NCBI RefSeq assembly: GCF_001590685.1
Contig: NZ_CP014616.1
Location: forward strand, 4,339,001 to 4,403,000
DNA from: Sporosarcina psychrophila
GTDB lineage: Bacteria; Bacillota; Bacilli; Bacillales_A; Planococcaceae
Reading direction: 5' to 3'
DNA length: 64,000 nucleotides
A program made the position numbers and the translations under genes. This document shows, piece after piece, positions 26,399 to 35,788 of the stretch. A model generated the notes under the pieces. It did no database searches and was not told where the DNA came from. It saw only the letters and a list, made by a program, of their open reading frames with translations. Each line of letters opens with the position of its first letter. Position 1 is the stretch's first letter.

Positions 26399-27304
26399 AT
26401 GAATGAAAGACTTAACAGACCAAAAGGATTTGGAGAAATCCTTGATCTAACATTTAGTTTGAGCAAAAGCAGGTTTCGGGATTTTTTCATTATTTCCCTT
26501 ATTTTTATGGGTCCAATTTACTTGATTCAAGCATTGATTAGTCTCAGTTCTGGAGTAGGCTTTTTCAGGGAAATGGGTGCTACTGGAGCTTGGTATGAAA
26601 AGATAATTTCAAGCTTCGAGGGGGCGGAATCCACGGGTCTAGGAGCCGATCTCGGAACTGCTCTTGTAGGAATTACTAGTTTCTTCTTATTTCCAGTCGC
26701 TACAGCAGCCATTTTATTAGTCGTTAATCGGATAAGAAAAAATGAAACATACACCATTGGTTCAGTCATTAAACAAGCTTTTTCACGATACGGTCCTATT
26801 ATTGGTAGTACCATCTTATTTTCTTTAATAACAATTGGCTTGATCCTTATTCCAGTGTTTATTTTAGTGTTTTTACTAATAAGCTCCCTTGCCACTTCTT
26901 CAACTGTTGGAATAGTTGTAGGGATTATCCTATTCATAGCACTTGCTATCGGTAGTGGCTACCTGTTAACTCGTTGGAGCTTTTATCTTGGATCTGCTGT
27001 ACTCGGTGAAGGTTCTCCGGGTTTCACTAGAAGTTGGAGGCTAACTCGTAAGCGCGGTTGGTTTTTAATCGGCCTCTATATTATCTTTTCTTTAATTATC
27101 GGTGTTATTAGTACCGTAATTGAATTGGCTTTCGGTCTATTTTTAGGAAATAGTGTACTCCTTTCACTGATTGTATCCCTAGCGACTATATTTACGACAA
27201 TGATTTTCTCTGTTGGTTATGCAGTCATGTACCTAGATTTAAAAGTCAGGCATGATGCAGACGATTTAAAAGAAATGATTGATGATTATAACGTGGTTCA
27301 ATAA
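26399..27304 (+). CDS. Polytopic membrane protein, GPDPase-membrane-domain-like
   Basis: A 301-residue protein with about six membrane helices. The N-terminus RPKGFGEILDLTFSLSKSRFRDFF and the TRSWRLTRKRGW block before the last helix pair are typical of the membrane domain found in some glycerophosphodiester phosphodiesterases and in stand-alone proteins of MoxR gene clusters. No catalytic domain is present. AAGGAG lies seven bases before ATG 26399. It is the first gene of a five-gene operon with DUF4129, DUF4350, MoxR and DUF58 genes. Confidence 0.75.
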   Translation: MNERLNRPKGFGEILDLTFSLSKSRFRDFFIISLIFMGPIYLIQALISLSSGVGFFREMGATGAWYEKIISSFEGAESTGLGADLGTALVGITSFFLFPVATAAILLVVNRIRKNETYTIGSVIKQAFSRYGPIIGSTILFSLITIGLILIPVFILVFLLISSLATSSTVGIVVGIILFIALAIGSGYLLTRWSFYLGSAVLGEGSPGFTRSWRLTRKRGWFLIGLYIIFSLIIGVISTVIELAFGLFLGNSVLLSLIVSLATIFTTMIFSVGYAVMYLDLKVRHDADDLKEMIDDYNVVQ

Positions 27305-27328
27305 TGAAACAATTAAAGGTGATAATCT

Positions 27329-27958
27329 ATGGATAATGTAGATGACGCAAGAGATGAACTCGAAAAGATTTTAAACGAAACTGAGTATACGAATTATAGT
27401 GATCAGTCCAGTACTATATTTTCGATTTGGTTGGAAAAAGCTAAAAACTGGATTGCAGATCAATTAGACCATTTGTTTCCTGCATTAAAAACAACGAGTA
27501 TGTTAGCTGGACCGATTTTGACGATTATTATTGTCATTACGATTCTATTAATGGTAACCGTACTATTTTTTGTTATACGTAATCGTAGTCGAAAAAGGAA
27601 GTTCCGTGAGACACCTCCCCTGCAATCAACGCAGGAAATTGATTGGTCGTATCAAATGCATGTAACTGAAGCAATGAAACAGGAGGACTTGGAAAAGTTC
27701 TCTTCCGCTACTCGTCATCTATTTATAGCATTGCTCCTGTATTTCCATGAAAAAGAATGGTTAGAAGCAAGGATTTGGAAAACTAACTGGGAGTATTATG
27801 AAGAATTAAAGAAAGTAAATCAACAATCAGCCGATCAATTTCAACATCTCGCCTATTTTTTCGATGAAGCCACATATGGAGAGCGAGAAGTACAAAAAGA
27901 GGACTACGTTCAATTTCAGAAGGAAGTAATGAAATACCTAAGTGAAGCGGATGAATAA
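27329..27958 (+). CDS. DUF4129 domain membrane protein
   Basis: A 209-residue protein with a hydrophilic N-terminus, one membrane helix (about residues 60-86) and a cytoplasmic C-terminal DUF4129 region (LEKFSSATRHLFIALLLYFHEKEWL, then FDEATYGEREVQKEDY). Such proteins accompany MoxR-DUF58 modules; in other organisms related domains occur on transglutaminase-like proteins. AAAGGTG precedes the ATG. Confidence 0.8.
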   Translation: MDNVDDARDELEKILNETEYTNYSDQSSTIFSIWLEKAKNWIADQLDHLFPALKTTSMLAGPILTIIIVITILLMVTVLFFVIRNRSRKRKFRETPPLQSTQEIDWSYQMHVTEAMKQEDLEKFSSATRHLFIALLLYFHEKEWLEARIWKTNWEYYEELKKVNQQSADQFQHLAYFFDEATYGEREVQKEDYVQFQKEVMKYLSEADE

Positions 27959-27994
27959 GCAAAGTGTTCAGGAGAAAGGAGGAAGGAAGATAGA

Positions 27995-29128
27995 TTGCAG
28001 AACCCAATAGCGAATAAAAAAATATGGGTATGGCTAGTAATTCTTTTGACTGTGCTACTGTTTTCACGGTATATCTTAATCCAAGGACAACTAAAAGAGT
28101 ATCCAATGTATGCTTCTGATTCTCCTTCTCCTACAGGTGTGAAGGCATTTTATACATACGCACTGAATCATCAGGATGTTGTCAAAAGATGGTCCGATTC
28201 TCCAAGCCAATTGCCAAACAAGCCAGCAAATCAACTACTCATTATGATCGAACCATACTTTACACCGAACAGTGCAGAACTGGACAGCTACAACCGCTTT
28301 ATGGAAGCAGGAAATACAATCCTGTTATTCAAAGAAAATCCGAAAGGGATGTTTGGACTAGAAACAGAAGTCGTGGAAACTGACGCAGTAAATCTGTTTG
28401 ACCCAGCAGGCGCTAGTTATCGTACTAAAACTGACGTGACTAGCCAAGTGAGGCTTCTAGAAAATGCTCAAGATGAAATCTTACTATCTGATGATGCAGG
28501 CACAATTGCGTTAAAGCGAGTAGTTGGTGAGGGTCAATTGATTGTAACTAATTCTCCGAAATGGATTATGAACGGAGAAATAGTAACGGATGATCATCTT
28601 GCACTCATTTTAGCACTTCTAAAAGACGTGGATAGCAAAGTCATTTTATTTGATGAATACATCCATGATGTGAAAAATGCCACAACCATTTTGAACATCT
28701 ATCCACGCTGGTTTTTGTTATTAATGATTCAAGGTGCCCTTTTGACAATTCTTTGGCTGTGGCACCATGGAAAGCGATTCGGACCTATTTTCATTTCAAG
28801 ACAAGAAACAGTTCGCTTCAGTGATGAAGGGATAAAAGCTTTAGCTGCCTGGTATATTAGAGGGCATCGTTATCATGATTCGTTAGTTATTCAAGCTAAT
28901 TATGTCATGACTTTGCTACAAGAACATTGGAGAATTCCTTATCATCAGGAATGGAAGGATCTCACCGCACAATTCGAACGAAAGTGGCCACATTTGGAAA
29001 AAGGAGAGATTCACTCCCTATTAAGTGGTTTGGCAGATATGTTAGAAAAGAGCACAGTGAGCAAGCAGGAATACTTGTTATGGTCTAAAAGACTAGAGAA
29101 GATCAGGAAAGAGGTTGAAGAAGGATGA
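27995..29128 (+). CDS. DUF4350 domain membrane protein
   Basis: A 377-residue protein with a helix at about 10-28, an extracytoplasmic DUF4350 domain (SPSPTGVKAFYTYALNH, NTILLFKEN, VILFDEYIHD) and a second helix at about 240-260, followed by a cytoplasmic tail. The TTG start at 27995 lies behind AAGGAGG. Standard partner of MoxR/DUF58 genes. Its stop overlaps the moxR start (ATGA). Confidence 0.82.
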   Translation: MQNPIANKKIWVWLVILLTVLLFSRYILIQGQLKEYPMYASDSPSPTGVKAFYTYALNHQDVVKRWSDSPSQLPNKPANQLLIMIEPYFTPNSAELDSYNRFMEAGNTILLFKENPKGMFGLETEVVETDAVNLFDPAGASYRTKTDVTSQVRLLENAQDEILLSDDAGTIALKRVVGEGQLIVTNSPKWIMNGEIVTDDHLALILALLKDVDSKVILFDEYIHDVKNATTILNIYPRWFLLLMIQGALLTILWLWHHGKRFGPIFISRQETVRFSDEGIKALAAWYIRGHRYHDSLVIQANYVMTLLQEHWRIPYHQEWKDLTAQFERKWPHLEKGEIHSLLSGLADMLEKSTVSKQEYLLWSKRLEKIRKEVEEG

Positions 29129-30054
29129 GAGCACAAGTTTTAACCTTATTAGAAAAATATGAAGAACGTATTTTAGGTCAAAGCACTAACCTCAAGCTCC
29201 TATTATCTGCAATTTTATCAGGAGGACATGTTCTACTCGAAGGAGTTCCGGGTACTGGAAAAACACAGATGGTTAGATCGCTCGCAGAACTTCTTGGCGG
29301 AAGTTTTCGCCGAATCCAGTTTACACCAGACTTACTTCCAAGTGATATTACCGGAAGTATGATCTACAACATGAAAGAAGGCACGTTTGAAACGCTTAAA
29401 GGACCTGTATTTACCAACATCCTTTTGGCAGATGAAATTAACCGAACGCCAGCAAAAACGCAAGCAGCACTTTTAGAAGCGATGGAAGAACAACAAGTTA
29501 CCATTCAAGGAAACACGTATCCATTACCAGATGTGTTTTTTGTTGTGGCGACACAAAACCCGATTGAATTCGAAGGAACGTATCCCTTGCCTGAAGCTCA
29601 GCAAGATCGTTTCCTATTTAAGTTAAAAATTGATTTCCCTTCATTTGCAGAAGAAAAAAATGTACTTAAACAAGTGATTGAAAAAACTTTTGATACAAGC
29701 CTGGTTACTCCCGTACTAGATATGGAGTCTTTCTTGACAATTAGAGAAGAAATTCAGCGTGTGACGATTGAGGATGGCGTGCTAGATTACATTATGCAGA
29801 TTGTCAGAAAGACCCGGGAAACAGATTCAATCCGCTTTGGTGCGAGTACAAGAGCAGCGATTTCGATTGGTAAGGCATGCCAAGCATGGGCCTACTTAGC
29901 GGGTCGAGACTATGTGACGCCAGATGATATTAAAATAGTAGCGAAACCTTCATTAAGGCATCGGATTCAATTAGCGCCACATGTAGAAATGGAGGGAGCG
30001 GCCGTTGACCAAATCATTGAAGAACTTGTGGGCTCGGTTCCTGTTCCAAGGTAG
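29125..30054 (+). CDS. MoxR-family AAA+ ATPase
   Basis: A 309-residue chaperone-type ATPase. Walker A is GVPGTGKT (near residue 40), Walker B ILLADEINRTPAKTQ (near 98), sensor 1 ATQNPIEFEG, and a lid domain with SIRFGASTRAAI. MoxR proteins act with von Willebrand-type proteins (here the next gene, DUF58) in maturation of complexes or envelope stress. It is coupled to both neighbours by overlaps (4 and 50 bases). Confidence 0.93.
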   Translation: MRAQVLTLLEKYEERILGQSTNLKLLLSAILSGGHVLLEGVPGTGKTQMVRSLAELLGGSFRRIQFTPDLLPSDITGSMIYNMKEGTFETLKGPVFTNILLADEINRTPAKTQAALLEAMEEQQVTIQGNTYPLPDVFFVVATQNPIEFEGTYPLPEAQQDRFLFKLKIDFPSFAEEKNVLKQVIEKTFDTSLVTPVLDMESFLTIREEIQRVTIEDGVLDYIMQIVRKTRETDSIRFGASTRAAISIGKACQAWAYLAGRDYVTPDDIKIVAKPSLRHRIQLAPHVEMEGAAVDQIIEELVGSVPVPR

Positions 30055-31366
30055 AGGAATTTTACCGACGAAACGATTACTCAGTGCTTTCCTAATCTTT
30101 TCGTTGCTTGTCATTTTACTTGGAAGCCTACTCGATATTACTTGGTCCTTGATCATTACCTTGAACGTCGGTGTTATTTTAGTAAGTTTACTGGATTTAA
30201 TTTATTCACCTAAGAAAAGTCAACTGAGCTTTCGGCGTACAATCACTAAAGAACTAGAGCGTAATCTCAGCTATACAGTAGAGATTGAAGTAAGTAATAC
30301 TTCCGAATTTGATCTTCGCTTTTTCCTAGTGGATGATATTCCCCAGTCATTTGAGCGACCTTTTCCGCTCCGTGGGGAGGCTCCGAGGGTATCCGCAAGT
30401 ATTGTTACATACGAAACAAATGCACCCGTTAGAGGTAAGTATGACATTGAGCGGCTTTACTTTCGTTATACAAGTCGTTTTGGGTTGTGGGCAAAGCAAC
30501 AGACGATTGAATTAGTCGATTCTGTAAAAGTGATCCCCGATTTAACAGAGACGAAACACTATTTAGGGAACGCTCAGCGTTTTTTATTATATGATGGCTC
30601 GAAAATTCGTAAGCAACAACGCGGTGTAGGAGATTTCGCACAGATTAGAAACTATGCTGTAGGTGATGATCCACGGATGATCAACTGGCGGCAAACTGCA
30701 AAGCTTCAAGAAGTGATGACTAATGAATATGAACCTGAGCATGGAAAGTATGTAACCATTTTAATTGATTGCGGGCGAATGATGGGCTCGGAACTAGCGA
30801 TAGGCAATCGCCTTGAGAAAGCGCTGGAAGCCGCATTAACAGTGACCGCGGCGGCTTTACAAAAAGGAGATTATGTCTCTATAGTAGCATTTTCAAAAGA
30901 AGTGAAAGTATTTATACCACCCGCAAAAGGCATGACACATTTACAGACAATCCTTCAGGCAGTCTACAACCTTAAAGTCGATACAGCAGAGTCAAATTAT
31001 GCGGCTGTGCTCACTTATTTGGAAACGATGCAAAAGAAACGAAGCTTGCTACTCTTATTTAGTGATGTACGCACATTTCTTCATGAGGAAAGCGCGCTAG
31101 TATATTTACAGCGTCTAAGACAAAGACATATGTTTTTGATGATCGGAATTGAAGATGTGGCGATATTGAAGAAAGCCAATGAGGTACCCGTAGACGTTCG
31201 AAGCGCGATGGAAAAAAGCATTGCCCAGCAGCAAGTTTTGATCAAGAAAAAAGAAAAATTAAAATGGGAAAAGCAAGGCCTACAAATGATTGAGGCCCGC
31301 GAGGACAAACTTGCAGTAGCTGCAGTTTCCCATTATATCGATATTATGAATCGTAATCTTATATAA
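30005..31366 (+). CDS. DUF58 domain protein, von Willebrand-like
   Basis: A 453-residue protein with two N-terminal membrane helices (about 20-60), a beta-rich region and the DUF58 signature GDDPRMINWRQTAKLQEVMTNEYEPE followed by a VWA-like metal site (ILIDCGRMMG). Start is TTG 30005 with GGAGGGA seven bases upstream, inside the 3' end of moxR. Its 3' end overlaps the convergent SpoIIM-like gene by eight bases. Confidence 0.88.
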   Translation: MTKSLKNLWARFLFQGRGILPTKRLLSAFLIFSLLVILLGSLLDITWSLIITLNVGVILVSLLDLIYSPKKSQLSFRRTITKELERNLSYTVEIEVSNTSEFDLRFFLVDDIPQSFERPFPLRGEAPRVSASIVTYETNAPVRGKYDIERLYFRYTSRFGLWAKQQTIELVDSVKVIPDLTETKHYLGNAQRFLLYDGSKIRKQQRGVGDFAQIRNYAVGDDPRMINWRQTAKLQEVMTNEYEPEHGKYVTILIDCGRMMGSELAIGNRLEKALEAALTVTAAALQKGDYVSIVAFSKEVKVFIPPAKGMTHLQTILQAVYNLKVDTAESNYAAVLTYLETMQKKRSLLLLFSDVRTFLHEESALVYLQRLRQRHMFLMIGIEDVAILKKANEVPVDVRSAMEKSIAQQQVLIKKKEKLKWEKQGLQMIEAREDKLAVAAVSHYIDIMNRNLI

Positions 31367-32324
31367 GCTGTCTTTTTGCTAGTAATACCCTGCCAATCAC
31401 TATATACAGAACTAAGCCAAACACGGTTATGCATGCAACACTATACTTCGCTGCCAAGGGAATCGCTGCTGGGGTGATGAAACCTTCGATCAATCCAGCA
31501 ATTACAAATAAAGGAATTGTCCCTATCAAAAGTTGGACAGAACGTTGTGCCTGTTTCTTTAACTGATAGCCTCTGGAAAATTGTCCTGGAACAAAGAGCT
31601 TATAGCCCATTAACAGACCGGCACCACCTGCGATAAAAATAGCTGTAAGCTCAATCATTCCATGGGGAACGATGTATGCCCAAAACTCATATGATTTCCC
31701 ATAATGAAAGAACAAGCCAGCGAGGGCCCCCACTACAATACCATTATAAATGAGTACATAGACTGTTAATAAACCAAATGTGACCCCGCCGGCAAATGCC
31801 AAGATCGCCACATTAATATTATTTGTCATGATACTGGCGGACATCACCGAAGAATTAACCTGACCATCTGCACTACCTAGTTGTTCAGGATTCACACCTT
31901 GAGCTATTTCTGCTGGTAAGATCCCATGCATCGTTTGCGGATCATTGACAACCGCGAAAAAGCTTCCTACCCCACCTAATGTAAACAACAGCATTGCAGC
32001 AACGATAAACTTCCATTGTTCTAAAAATAGGCGAATAAATGTTGTGCTCAAAAAATGCCCAATTTGTTTCATACTCGATATTTGGTCTTTATATAAGAGA
32101 TTATGCGATTTCGAAACAAGTCCATTTAAGTAAAGTGTTACTTCGTCCTCGGGAAAATACGTTTGTGAATAGGATAGATTCTGGGTTGCCTTTTGATAGA
32201 ACCGATAAAATTTATCAATCGTGGCACCCGTCATACCGGATTTCCTTTTATGCATGATTGATACTAGATCTTCAAGCTGATTCCAATCATCACGATGCAA
32301 CTTTACAAATTGCTTTATATTCAT
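31359..32324 (-). CDS. SpoIIM-like (DUF95) membrane protein
   Basis: A 321-residue protein with a soluble N-terminal helical part (1-110) and five to six membrane helices containing the DUF95/SpoIIM signatures NNINVAILAFAGGVTFG, YNGIVVGALAG and PHGMIELTAIFIAGGAG. Proteins of this type differ from the short sporulation SpoIIM and commonly sit beside RDD and MoxR genes. Opposite strand to the MoxR operon, with AAGGTG before ATG. Confidence 0.87.
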   Translation of the reverse strand: MNIKQFVKLHRDDWNQLEDLVSIMHKRKSGMTGATIDKFYRFYQKATQNLSYSQTYFPEDEVTLYLNGLVSKSHNLLYKDQISSMKQIGHFLSTTFIRLFLEQWKFIVAAMLLFTLGGVGSFFAVVNDPQTMHGILPAEIAQGVNPEQLGSADGQVNSSVMSASIMTNNINVAILAFAGGVTFGLLTVYVLIYNGIVVGALAGLFFHYGKSYEFWAYIVPHGMIELTAIFIAGGAGLLMGYKLFVPGQFSRGYQLKKQAQRSVQLLIGTIPLFVIAGLIEGFITPAAIPLAAKYSVACITVFGLVLYIVIGRVLLAKRQLI

Positions 32325-32378
32325 CTAGTCACCTTCTTGTTTTTTATTGATTGAAAGAGTTTCCAAAATACCTCTGTC

Positions 32379-32477
32379 TAGTTATGTTGAACTAATGATT
32401 CTATATAATCTCCAGCGTATGCGCCTCATAGGGGTAGCCTAGCGTTGTTGAGGGGATTCTTTATATCAACATATATA
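32379..32477 (-). repeat. Dispersed hairpin repeat, copy 2 (99 bp, short form)
   Basis: Same ends as copy 1 (left GTTGAACTAATGATTC..., right TCAACATATATA) but lacking the internal hairpin; the core reads AACGCTAGGCTACC on the minus strand. It lies in the divergent promoter region of the SpoIIM-like and RDD genes. Confidence 0.75.
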
Positions 32478-32570
32478 GTTAGTAACAAATGTATATAAAT
32501 ACAAGTATAGCAGATGAACTTGAACAACTTGTAATAAAATGAAAACTCCACCAGAAATGAGGAAATCATT

Positions 32571-33374
32571 GTGAAACAAGAGCAAGTAGGAATTAAAACG
32601 CCGGAATTCGTATCTCTTCAATTTCAGCTTGCGGGTCTTGGTAGTAGAGCCACAGGGTTTATAATCGACCAACTTATTCTACTCGTCGTGAATGCGTTAA
32701 TCATTATTTCTCTTATTATCCTTTTTACTGGCGAGATGGACCTATTGGCTTATGCAGGTACAGACTCCCTTCTATTAGGACTTACAATCGTTGGCCTCTT
32801 TATTATTAACTCAGGGTATTTTATCGCTCTCGAATACTTTTCAGGCGGGAGAACAATTGGAAAGCGAATCGTCGGGATTCGAGCCATTCAGGAAAATGGC
32901 CATAGTCTGACACTCTTATCTAGTTTTATTCGTAACTTTCTTCGGATTGTTGATAATTTACCGGCAGGTTACTTTCTGGGCATCATAATGATTTACTTCC
33001 ATCCAACACATAAAAGAATTGGGGACCTTGTGGCAGGGACAATCGTCGTCCATGAGAGAAAAGCGAAACGAAAGAAGAAGCTTTCACCGATTGAAAAAGA
33101 AATCATAGAAAAAGGCCTAACGAAAGACGATTTCACCATTGATGAGTGGGCTTTACAATCACTCAGCCAGAAAGATTGGAACCTCATTAACACCTATAGT
33201 AATCGTCTTATGCAGTTGCCAACAAACGAAAGATCTGAACTTACCCTACAAATGGCCGGATTATTATTCCCTAAATTAGGATTAGAAATAGCAGGAAAAA
33301 GCCACCTTGATCTTGAAAACACTTTGCTTGTCTTATATTTGATCTTGAAAGAGGAATGGGCGTACGAATTGTGA
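32571..33374 (+). CDS. RDD domain membrane protein
   Basis: A 267-residue protein with an RDD domain of four helices (AGLGSRATGFIIDQLILLVV, YFSGGRTIGKRIVGIRAI, NFLRIVDNLPAGYFLGIIMI, HKRIGDLVAGTIVVHERK) and a long soluble C-terminal tail (165-267). RDD/SpoIIM gene pairs often face MoxR modules as here. Start is GTG 32571 behind GAGGAA. Confidence 0.88.
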   Translation: MKQEQVGIKTPEFVSLQFQLAGLGSRATGFIIDQLILLVVNALIIISLIILFTGEMDLLAYAGTDSLLLGLTIVGLFIINSGYFIALEYFSGGRTIGKRIVGIRAIQENGHSLTLLSSFIRNFLRIVDNLPAGYFLGIIMIYFHPTHKRIGDLVAGTIVVHERKAKRKKKLSPIEKEIIEKGLTKDDFTIDEWALQSLSQKDWNLINTYSNRLMQLPTNERSELTLQMAGLLFPKLGLEIAGKSHLDLENTLLVLYLILKEEWAYEL

Positions 33375-33398
33375 CCAGCTTCGCGGTTGATGTTAGGG

Positions 33399-33503
33399 TT
33401 ATCACCGACGTGGGTGGGTTTATCACCGCCTCCAAAGAGATTATCACCGCCATGGGACACTTTATCACCGACTCGAACCAGTTTATCACCGTCATGGCCA
33501 AAA
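33399..33503 (+). repeat. Array A: five TTATCACCG motifs at exact 21-bp spacing
   Basis: TTATCACCG starts at 33399, 33420, 33441, 33462 and 33483. The nine-base motif is invariant while the following twelve bases vary (starting with A, C or T then mixed). It lies between the RDD gene stop and the terminator of the NERD gene. On the minus strand the motif reads CGGTGATAA. Confidence 0.95.
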
Positions 33504-33514
33504 TAACTCAAAAT

Positions 33515-33546
33515 GAAAAAGCGCACTTGAATTAGGTGCGCTTTTC
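33515..33546. terminator. Terminator overlapping the NERD gene stop
   Basis: AAAAAGCGCAC pairs with GTGCGCTTTT; the loop includes the NERD stop codon. T runs on both strands allow action in both directions. Confidence 0.85.
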
Positions 33547-34515
33547 ATATTTCAATCTGAGATTCATCGAGTAACTTCGATTTCGATTTGCCCCTTCCGT
33601 TTGTAAATCCATGCTGTTTAAAATCCGATTTGCTGTTTGTTGGCGATCAATGTGTAAAAATTCACGGCAGTCTTTGTTTTTCATTGCCCCTCCGAATAAA
33701 AGAAACCAATCACGGATTGCTTTTTTATGGGCATCTGGACTTGTCCCATCACATGCTGTACAATACCAACCTTTCATATATTTTTTCATTCCAAAAAGAC
33801 CGCATGATGGGCATGCAACGCCTGTTATAATTTTTTTCTGAATATCAGGGTAGGTGAAGCTGATTGGGGGTGGAATAAATTCGCGATGGCTGGCAACAAG
33901 TTCATGCCCTAGCCTTTTGAAGCTTGCATCGTCCAACAGTGGGGTATCTGCGGAAAGACTGCGAATGTAAGTGGGAACTGCCTTTGGGAATAGGAATGGA
34001 ATTTCCGTGTCAAATAGTTCAATACGTTGTGTTGAATAAGCCAAAACTATTGCACCGTAAATCGGTAAATAGACATCGCGTGCTTGAAACCAGTCCCGCA
34101 GTAGCTCACAATTACTCTGCACTTGGGTAATAGGGCTGTTGAAACCCTTCACTTCCCCGTTGTCCAGTGTACGGATTAATTGTGGTGGATTATTAATTAC
34201 TTTAAGTTTTCCAGCAATGTTCTTTACTTCAAAAATTATTGCATACGACGGTGTGATGAATAATGTATCCATTTGAAAATGAGTACTCGATGTAAGAGAT
34301 AAATCGTACAGGACTTGGTGTTTCATCGGAAAAGAATAGCTTTCAAATATCCTGTCTAGTTGCTGTTCTCCGCCGAACCCAGCTTTTACTGATGCGTATC
34401 TAGCCTTCAATAGAGGAAGAATTGTTCCTTGTTCCGGCGCTATACGCTCGATAGCCGCGTTTAACCCCTCAAGTAGCAATGGTTCCTTTCTTCGTTTACT
34501 GATGAATTTCCTCAA
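33532..34515 (-). CDS. NERD (nuclease-related) domain protein with zinc ribbon
   Basis: A 327-residue protein. A NERD domain occupies about residues 45-165 (GGEQQLDRIF, QMDTLFITPSYAIIFEVKNIAGKL with the Asp and Glu-x-Lys of a nuclease-like core). A CPSCG...CTAC zinc-ribbon pair is near residues 245-270. NERD proteins are presumed nucleases of unknown role in Bacillales. The TTG at 34515 abuts GGAGG without normal spacing, so the true start is uncertain; a later TTG (codon 12) is possible. The gene lies alone between two arrays of the 21-bp repeat. Confidence 0.8.
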   Translation of the reverse strand: MRKFISKRRKEPLLLEGLNAAIERIAPEQGTILPLLKARYASVKAGFGGEQQLDRIFESYSFPMKHQVLYDLSLTSSTHFQMDTLFITPSYAIIFEVKNIAGKLKVINNPPQLIRTLDNGEVKGFNSPITQVQSNCELLRDWFQARDVYLPIYGAIVLAYSTQRIELFDTEIPFLFPKAVPTYIRSLSADTPLLDDASFKRLGHELVASHREFIPPPISFTYPDIQKKIITGVACPSCGLFGMKKYMKGWYCTACDGTSPDAHKKAIRDWFLLFGGAMKNKDCREFLHIDRQQTANRILNSMDLQTEGANRNRSYSMNLRLKYEKRT

Positions 34516-34686
34516 CCTCCTCGCTAGTTTTTGACGTCTGCTTAAGGAAATCGTACCATATTCTGATCACAGAAACCATCATTAAAAAGAGTATTCAATT
34601 TATTATCTTTTTTGACCAGCAAGTGGCATGCTATGCTCGCCTTTCCATTAGTTGTACCTTCCCATCGCCTAGTTGAATTGCTGGTT

Positions 34687-34770
34687 TTATCACCGTCTTA
34701 AAGCATTTTATCACCAGCATGAACTTGGTTATCACCGACTCGAACGGATTTATCACCGCCTATCTCGATA
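34687..34770 (+). repeat. Array B: four TTATCACC(G/A) motifs at exact 21-bp spacing
   Basis: Motif starts are 34687, 34708 (TTATCACCA), 34729 and 34750, the same orientation and period as array A on the other side of the NERD gene. It lies between that gene's upstream region and the terminator of the eut/mdh operon. Confidence 0.95.
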
Positions 34771-34787
34771 TCGTAATTTACAAGACA

Positions 34788-34817
34788 CAAAAAAAGCATC
34801 CCGAATAACCGGAATGC
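34788..34817 (-). terminator. Terminator at the end of the eut-mdh operon
   Basis: On the minus strand GCATTCCG pairs with CGGGATGC and is followed by eight T residues, directly after the mdh stop. Confidence 0.88.
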
Positions 34818-34823
34818 CCTTGC

Positions 34824-35765
34824 TTATTTATCACATATCTCAAGTACGGAACGAACTGATTCAACCGACTTGTCTAGCGCGGCCTTCTCTTCAATCGTTA
34901 ACGGAAGCTCAATAATGCTCTCTATACCGTTCCCGCCAATCACAGCCGGGACACCTAAATATAAATCAGTATAGCCGTACTCTCCTTCTAGATAAGCAAT
35001 TGACGGTAAAATCCTTTTCTTATCACGAATAATCGATTCGGCCATTTCGACAAGTGAAGCAGCTGGCGCATAGTATGCACTTCCGTTTCCAAGTAGGGAA
35101 ACGATTTCGCCGCCGCCTTTTCTCGTTCGCTCTACGATTTGATCCATGCGGTCTTGAGGAATGATTTTCTCAAGGGGTATCCCACCTGCGTAGGAATACC
35201 TAACAAGAGGAACCATATCATCCCCATGCCCCCCTAAAACAAACCCAGAAATATCCTCCACTGAAATATTCAACTCTTCAGCGACAAATGTATTAAAACG
35301 GGCTGTATCAAGCACACCGGATTGACCAATGACTCTATTTTTAGGAAATCCTGTCGTTTTATAGCAGACATATGTCATTGCATCTACAGGATTACTTAAA
35401 ATTAAAATAGTGCTTTCGGGTGCATATTTTTTCACTTGCTCCGATACAGCACGCATAATTTTTGCATTCGTATTGACAAGATCATCTCTACTCATACCAG
35501 GTTTTCTTGCAATACCTGCAGTAATGATGACCATATCCGCGTCTTGAATATGCTCGTAATTGGAAGTCCCCATTACTTTTGCATTGAAACCTTGAATAGG
35601 ACCTGTTTGTAGTATATCAAGCGCTTTCCCTTTTACAGGGTTTTCTTGTTCAGGGATATCGAGCAATACAATATCACCCAACTCTTTTTGCGCTAGCATT
35701 AAAGCTACTGTGGCACCGGTATAACCCGCACCAATTACGGCGATTTTATTTCTCCGAAAAGCCAA
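34824..35765 (-). CDS. mdh: Malate dehydrogenase, last gene of the eut operon
   Basis: A 313-residue LDH/MDH-family enzyme that interconverts malate and oxaloacetate with NAD. The NAD-binding GAGYTG is near residue 13; the specificity loop reads [12 protein letters not shown], with Arg where lactate dehydrogenases have Gln, supporting malate; the catalytic His is in [15 protein letters not shown]. It is close in pattern to the citrate-cycle MDH of Bacillus. Start is TTG 35765 behind AAGGGTG. It lies 23 bases after a shell-protein gene with no terminator between, so it is co-transcribed with eut genes. It has no added targeting tail. Confidence 0.9.
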   Translation of the reverse strand: MAFRRNKIAVIGAGYTGATVALMLAQKELGDIVLLDIPEQENPVKGKALDILQTGPIQGFNAKVMGTSNYEHIQDADMVIITAGIARKPGMSRDDLVNTNAKIMRAVSEQVKKYAPESTILILSNPVDAMTYVCYKTTGFPKNRVIGQSGVLDTARFNTFVAEELNISVEDISGFVLGGHGDDMVPLVRYSYAGGIPLEKIIPQDRMDQIVERTRKGGGEIVSLLGNGSAYYAPAASLVEMAESIIRDKKRILPSIAYLEGEYGYTDLYLGVPAVIGGNGIESIIELPLTIEEKAALDKSVESVRSVLEICDK

Positions 35766-35788
35766 ATATGCTCACCCTTCCATAACCA

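Noticed and set aside
33399..33503. Array A as a CRISPR
   Set aside because: The repeat is only 9 bp with 12-bp variable parts; CRISPR repeats are about 24-40 bp with spacers of similar length, and no cas gene is present.
33271..33526. Minus-strand frames rich in GGDK/GGDN or VI repeats over the 21-bp array
   Set aside because: They arise from the 21-bp (seven-codon) period of the DNA repeat, overlap a real RDD gene and lack a convincing start.
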